The position numbers and the translations under genes are program-made. From assembly GCA_963575745.1 (NCBI GenBank), contig CAUYUJ010003642.1:1-64000 (forward strand): 64,000 nt of DNA, in the 5' to 3' direction. Positions 60,551 to 64,000 of the stretch are shown here, one piece after another. This stretch comes from Prorocentrum cordatum (Eukaryota > Sar > Dinophyceae > Prorocentrales > Prorocentraceae). Positions within the stretch are counted from its first letter, which is position 1. Every line of letters starts with the position of its first letter. Under the pieces are notes generated by a model. It was given only the letters and a program-made list of their open reading frames with translations, had not been told where the DNA came from and searched no databases.

Positions 60551-61696
60551 CTAGTTGGTGTGTGCTTCGTTGCGAAGCGTCGCCGTAGTGTGGTCTAGAT
60601 AAGATCGAAGATCATTGATCTGAGACTGAACGTCGCCAAGGTCGGTGGCCTCGGCTGGTGTTGGTCGGTTGCGGAGCTGGTCGTGGATCTCATCATGTAA
60701 AATCCTGACTGCTGAAACGCCTGTGTCGCGTACGAGCACAAGCTGTTGCTCCATCTGCGCGAGGTAGTTGCGCAGGTTCTCGACCATCGCCGTTCGTTCA
60801 CCTGAGTGTGACACCTCACGATCAACCTGGTACTGCAGTTCACCTATGATGCGTCGATCTTCAGCGATCCTGGAATCAATGATCCCTAAGGCGCCGTCCA
60901 GATCGTGGCGTATGGCTGCAGTATCGGCGGCGTTCGTCTGAACGCTCTGCAATAGTCCAGAGTATTGTCTGGACACGAAGGTTCCAACCTGGTCTCTGAG
61001 CTCAGCTATTTCACCTGCGGCGGACGTTTCCGCCAGCTGGTCGTCTGAGATGGAGAGGTGGGGAGCGTCAGCTTCCCTGTGTCCCCTGTCACGGGGAGTG
61101 CATGGCCTCTGAGAGGCAGCGCGCGGGCTCGACCTACTCTCGCCGCATGGGCCTGGGGCTCCGCGGCGGTTGCGCGCGGACGAGCTGCGACTCGGACCAT
61201 GTGTGGGTGGTGTCTCATCCGATGATACCTTGGGGTGCTGCGTCTGCGGCTGTGCCGCCACTGGTCTACTGAGTTCCTCGAAGGTGGCTACGTGCTCCGC
61301 AACAGGAACGGTCGCAGGGCTGGGGGTACCAGCACCTGAGGCCCATCGGCGGTTAGCGCGAAAGCGCCCTGGAGTATCAGGACCAGTGAGGCTTTCGCCT
61401 GACGCAGTTGGGATTGCTCCCGACTGAGGAGGAGATGGAGGATCGAAGGTAGGCGTGTGGAACTCCTTCCTTCCTGTTCCTACTCCTTCTCCTGTCCCCC
61501 CGCGGGCGGCGCTGCGGTGAAGTTCAGCAGCTAGCCGCGCCTCGGGTCCGTCGGAGCTGGGGGGGGGGGTACCTGGGACACCAACACAGTCCGCACTAAG
61601 GCTCTCCAACTCATCACCGAGCCGTCGCGCCGTCGGAGAGCTCGCACGCGAGGCCCCGATGGACCCCTTGCGGCGCGTGCGCCGCTTGGGTTCCAT
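60551..61696 (-). CDS. Gag N-terminal extension or leader ORF
   Basis: The ATG at 61696 (MEPKRRTRRKGSIGASRASS) opens a 381-codon frame in the same phase as Gag. The first ~230 residues are disordered, basic and Pro/Ser-rich. The last ~130 form coiled coil (GEIAELRDQVGTFVSRQYSG, IGELQYQVDREVSHSGERTA, VQSQINDLRSYLDHTTATLR) that continues across the UAG into Gag (SNLIDMLQRTERVITQRL). It is therefore best read as the N-terminus of the same protein, interrupted by one nonsense codon or by a read-through signal. Confidence 0.75.
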   Translation of the reverse strand: MEPKRRTRRKGSIGASRASSPTARRLGDELESLSADCVGVPGTPPPSSDGPEARLAAELHRSAARGGTGEGVGTGRKEFHTPTFDPPSPPQSGAIPTASGESLTGPDTPGRFRANRRWASGAGTPSPATVPVAEHVATFEELSRPVAAQPQTQHPKVSSDETPPTHGPSRSSSARNRRGAPGPCGESRSSPRAASQRPCTPRDRGHREADAPHLSISDDQLAETSAAGEIAELRDQVGTFVSRQYSGLLQSVQTNAADTAAIRHDLDGALGIIDSRIAEDRRIIGELQYQVDREVSHSGERTAMVENLRNYLAQMEQQLVLVRDTGVSAVRILHDEIHDQLRNRPTPAEATDLGDVQSQINDLRSYLDHTTATLRNEAHTN

Positions 61697-62094
61697 CGAG
61701 GCCGCGTGCGAGGTCGCAGCGTGCGGTTCGATGAAAGGTGAGCTTTAAAGGGCTGATAACCTGTGTATGGGGTTGAAGTACAAGGGCACAGAACCCCTGA
61801 TCCGTTGGTAGAGGGAAGGAGGGATAGATGGATGTCTTTCCCTCCTGCACGATCAAAAGTCTGATCGATCTGTCCCAAGAGTACTTGGGAAGTCCCAATA
61901 CCTGAGCGCAAACGGCCAGGCGCAGGGGAAAAAAAAAAAGAGAGAAATAAAAACAAAAAAAAGAAACAAAAAAAGAAAAAAAAAAAAAAAAAGCAAAAAG
62001 AAGAGAAAAAAAAAAAGAAAAAATAAGAAAAAACAAAGAAGGTGATGAACAAGATTAATAAGTATGAGGGTATTACACGGGTTCTATTCACACG
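61697..62094. other. Leader region of the Copia element with A-rich tract
   Basis: 61930-62045 is A-rich on plus (T-rich on the element's strand) with G and C interruptions. 61700-61925 has ordinary composition without a recognised gene. If an LTR exists it should lie here, and its minus-strand start might be TGTGAATAGAACCC near 62095, but no second copy was seen. Confidence 0.5.
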
Positions 62095-62119
62095 GTGGGA
62101 GCAGTCAGAAAGATGCGAA

Positions 62120-63759
62120 GCTCCTCGCGACCTTTGATGACTCAGCTAAAGAAGTTCGGTGCGATCACGCTGGCCACCGGTATCAGATTGACGCTGAGAT
62201 GGGCCCCCCACGGACATGAACCCTGCCGACGGCCCGTCGAGAGGCGAGGAGATAGGCAGCGCCGAGATCACCAAGACCAAGTCCGAGCAGAAGAGGACCG
62301 TGATGGACAGCGACTTCGAGTTCGAGAGACTCTTCGGGGACATGCTGGCGATCAGGGGCATGCACGACGACTGCGACCTGGCCTGGCATCTGCGATGACG
62401 ATCCTGATTCTAGCTTCTGCCCCAGAGGCCAGGGTCACAGCCACCGCAGACCCGAGGTCTAACGACCAGAACGAGAACTTCCACTTTGAAAGCGACCACA
62501 CCTTCGACAACGACGACGAGCCAGCGGTTGACGACATGGGGATGTTCGCAGGAGCGCTCGAGGCAGCGGTGACCACCAAGAAGACAGCCAAGAAGAAAGG
62601 TAAGCAACGAGCCCGCGTTCCCAAAAACAAGAAGGGCCCCCTCGCCTTCGAGAATGCAGCGCGGGAGCCCCCAGTGTCGAGAACTAGCCTGGGCTCGGGC
62701 GCGCTGGAGGTACCTCTGCGACTTCTCGTTCACGCAGTTCAGGACGACACGAACGTGAGCTACATCAAGGAGGTGGAACCCTTCTTCGCGAAAGTTCGTC
62801 TCAAGAGGCTTCCTTTCGCTACAGCGGCCGAGCGCGACGCCATCCTAGCGGCGGAGCTAGACAACCTGTGCTTCGTGGAGAGGGCATCTGTTCCAAGAGG
62901 AGTTCGACTATACCATGGACTGGTCCATCTGTTTCCAGAGTGGAAGCCTGAGCTGCCGATTTCCTTGCGTGCCCTGCACAGCTGGGAAAAATCCAAGAGT
63001 CGTGGGAAGGCGGTCCAGCCTCTGCAGAAGCAATCTATTTCGTCGCATCCCAAGCGATCAAAGCAGGCCACGTGGACGAAGGGATAGCCTGTCTTGCTGC
63101 TTACGACTGTTAACTTCGAGAACAAGATTGGTTGCAGTTGAGAGCTGAAGACGTTCATGCCAGTGTCGAAATGAATTTCAAGGACCTCCCAAGTGATGGC
63201 ACTCAGCATGCAGCTGGTTCGATCAAAGTTGCGCTACTTCTAGGACGTAGACACCGAGGTGAAAGCGTCAAGACAGGCCAGGAACAGGGAGTGGCGATCG
63301 ACAGTGGTCTTCTCTCACACATCTTGGCGGAGCGTGTCAAGCAGATCGAGCCAACCGATAAAGTCTTCAACACCACAGCTGCCCAAGCTATTTCAGTTTG
63401 GAGAGGTGTTCAATCGAAGTTCGGAGTGGATCGGACCGATGCATACGCTGAGACACAGCGGACCTAGTTACGATACCTTGCACCAGAGACGTTCAATTCA
63501 AGAACTTCAGAGACGCGGAAGGTGGACACAAGCCAAGTCGATGGCAAGGTACGCGAAGCCACATTCTCTTATCGTTCATGACGCACGGCTACCTGCAAAG
63601 ATCAAAGACGCGGGCCGCAGGGCCCTTCACGATCTGAGCTCGACGCTGAGGAGCATCCCTACTCAGAGCCCATGGCGATCTGCAGCATCGCGGGGCTTGT
63701 CGTATATCGCAGGATCTGACGCCGGCCAGGCCATGGAGCCCGTGGATCCGGAAGCCTGA
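62120..63759 (+). pseudogene. DIRS-like retroelement: RNase H tail and tyrosine recombinase, broken
   Basis: The upstream part reads FGAITLATGIRLTLRWAP and, one frame on, DMNPADGPSRGEEIGS. Together these match the end of RNase H in tyrosine-recombinase retroelements (RWxP...NxADGPSR). Then follow a linker and a SAM-like core-binding domain (VSYIKEVEPFFAKVRLKRLP, PELPISLRALHSWEKSKSRG). The catalytic domain starts IKAGHVDEGIACLAAYDC, has an in-frame TAA (63111-63113) where the family has Tyr, then LREQDWLQLRAEDV. After another shift it continues with HTLRHSG (His/Arg box, near 63442), QRRGRW, and the nucleophile Tyr in ARYAKPH (near 63550), stopping at 63757-63759. At least three frame changes and one nonsense codon make it non-functional as assembled. 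The RT and everything 5' of 62095 is missing. Confidence 0.8.
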
Positions 63760-64000
63760 GACGCGGCGGCGTGCTAGGCACCGTTGCCCCTTTCTCTCTT
63801 TCCTCTTCTCTCATTATATCATCGGTGCTGACGCACCCACCCCCCCAGTCCCAGTCTTTAAGTGAGAACCCGAGGTTGCGGGGTGAGGGGTGTTTTTGTC
63901 GGGCATGTGCCTCTCGCTGCTGCTTGGGCCCAGGCTCTCGCCGACAGCGGCGAATGCAACCTTCCGATCGGCGTGCTGCGCGAGCCGAGGGTAGTGTGAA
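63760..64000. other. Unassigned 3' flank of the recombinase
   Basis: CT-rich (TTTCTCTCTTTCCTCTTCTC), then GC-rich sequence with no recognised gene. It may be the 3' untranslated part or terminal repeat of the DIRS-like element, which runs off the window. Confidence 0.4.

Larger units (their letters stand above)
52746..61696 (-). mobile_element. Ty1/Copia-type retrotransposon, internal region, degraded
   Basis: The order Gag (CCCH fingers), protease (DSG), integrase (HHCC, D-D-E), reverse transcriptase and RNase H on one strand is the Copia order, with integrase before RT. The RT core with its YVDD box is missing. Five single in-frame stops and several +1-type shifts divide the polyprotein and its downstream continuation. 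I did not find an LTR pair; 61700-62095 would be the leader. Coding continues in phase past RNase H, so the true 3' limit is unclear. This segment is visibly less GC-rich than the flanks. Confidence 0.85.

Noticed and set aside
61697-62100. Long terminal repeat of the Copia element.
   Set aside because: No second copy of this sequence was seen near 52.7, 47.2 or 40.2 kb, so an LTR cannot be called.

Overview
The window looks like nuclear DNA of a dinoflagellate, probably one with a large, repeat-rich genome. The evidence is indirect: GC-rich sequence dominated by minisatellites and CCT/CAT tracts; several classes of retroelement and helicase relics; Pro/Thr/Ala-, Lys/Gly- and Arg/Ser-rich proteins; and protein families I associate with dinoflagellates (a Copia-type Gag-Pol, a PIF1-like helicase, a tyrosine-recombinase retroelement, a Tpt1/KptA-like fold). 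I found no rRNA, tRNA, CRISPR array, bacterial operon or intact spliced-leader relic. The species cannot be set from sequence alone.

Left part (1-23 kb) is mostly repeats. A composite element of about 1.5-1.9 kb (unique head, 24-bp repeats, G-rich ~15-16-bp minisatellite, tail ending in a small hairpin) occurs three times, near 24-1942, 15888-17449 and 21196-22713. Between them lie CCT and CAT tracts, a reverse-transcriptase scrap (5103-5294) and a duplicated block of CAT-rich DNA, a 160-bp satellite and a PIF1-like helicase. The first copy of the block keeps only the helicase C-terminus (7455-7803); the second has a nearly full-length helicase with two frameshifts (9490-12818). Several foldback structures sit at 13.2-14.8 kb.

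Middle part (23-40 kb) has a large minus-strand ORF of unknown function (23432-26668), small plus-strand hypothetical genes (27446-28206, 28717-29070, 30095-30907, 32930-33313), a striking four-copy hairpin repeat (31958-32099), a minus-strand gene in three coding blocks (34303-37470), and a minus-strand ORF with a 42-bp in-frame repeat.

Right part (40-62 kb) is an almost unbroken minus-strand coding run. Read 5' to 3' from 61696 it encodes a Copia-type Gag with CCCH fingers, an SR-rich linker, aspartic protease, integrase, a truncated reverse transcriptase lacking its YVDD core, and RNase H. Beyond RNase H it continues into ORFs of 630, 182 and 885 codons, the last containing a Tpt1/KptA-like RNA 2'-phosphotransferase fold, and then into a very long Pro/Thr/Ala repeat protein with hydrophobic segments. 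The pieces are separated by single in-frame stops or by shifts that fit +1, so this may be one degraded giant coding unit, one unit using recoding, or a sequence with base-insertion errors. The plus-strand end (62120-63759) is a broken RNase H tail plus tyrosine recombinase of a DIRS-like element.
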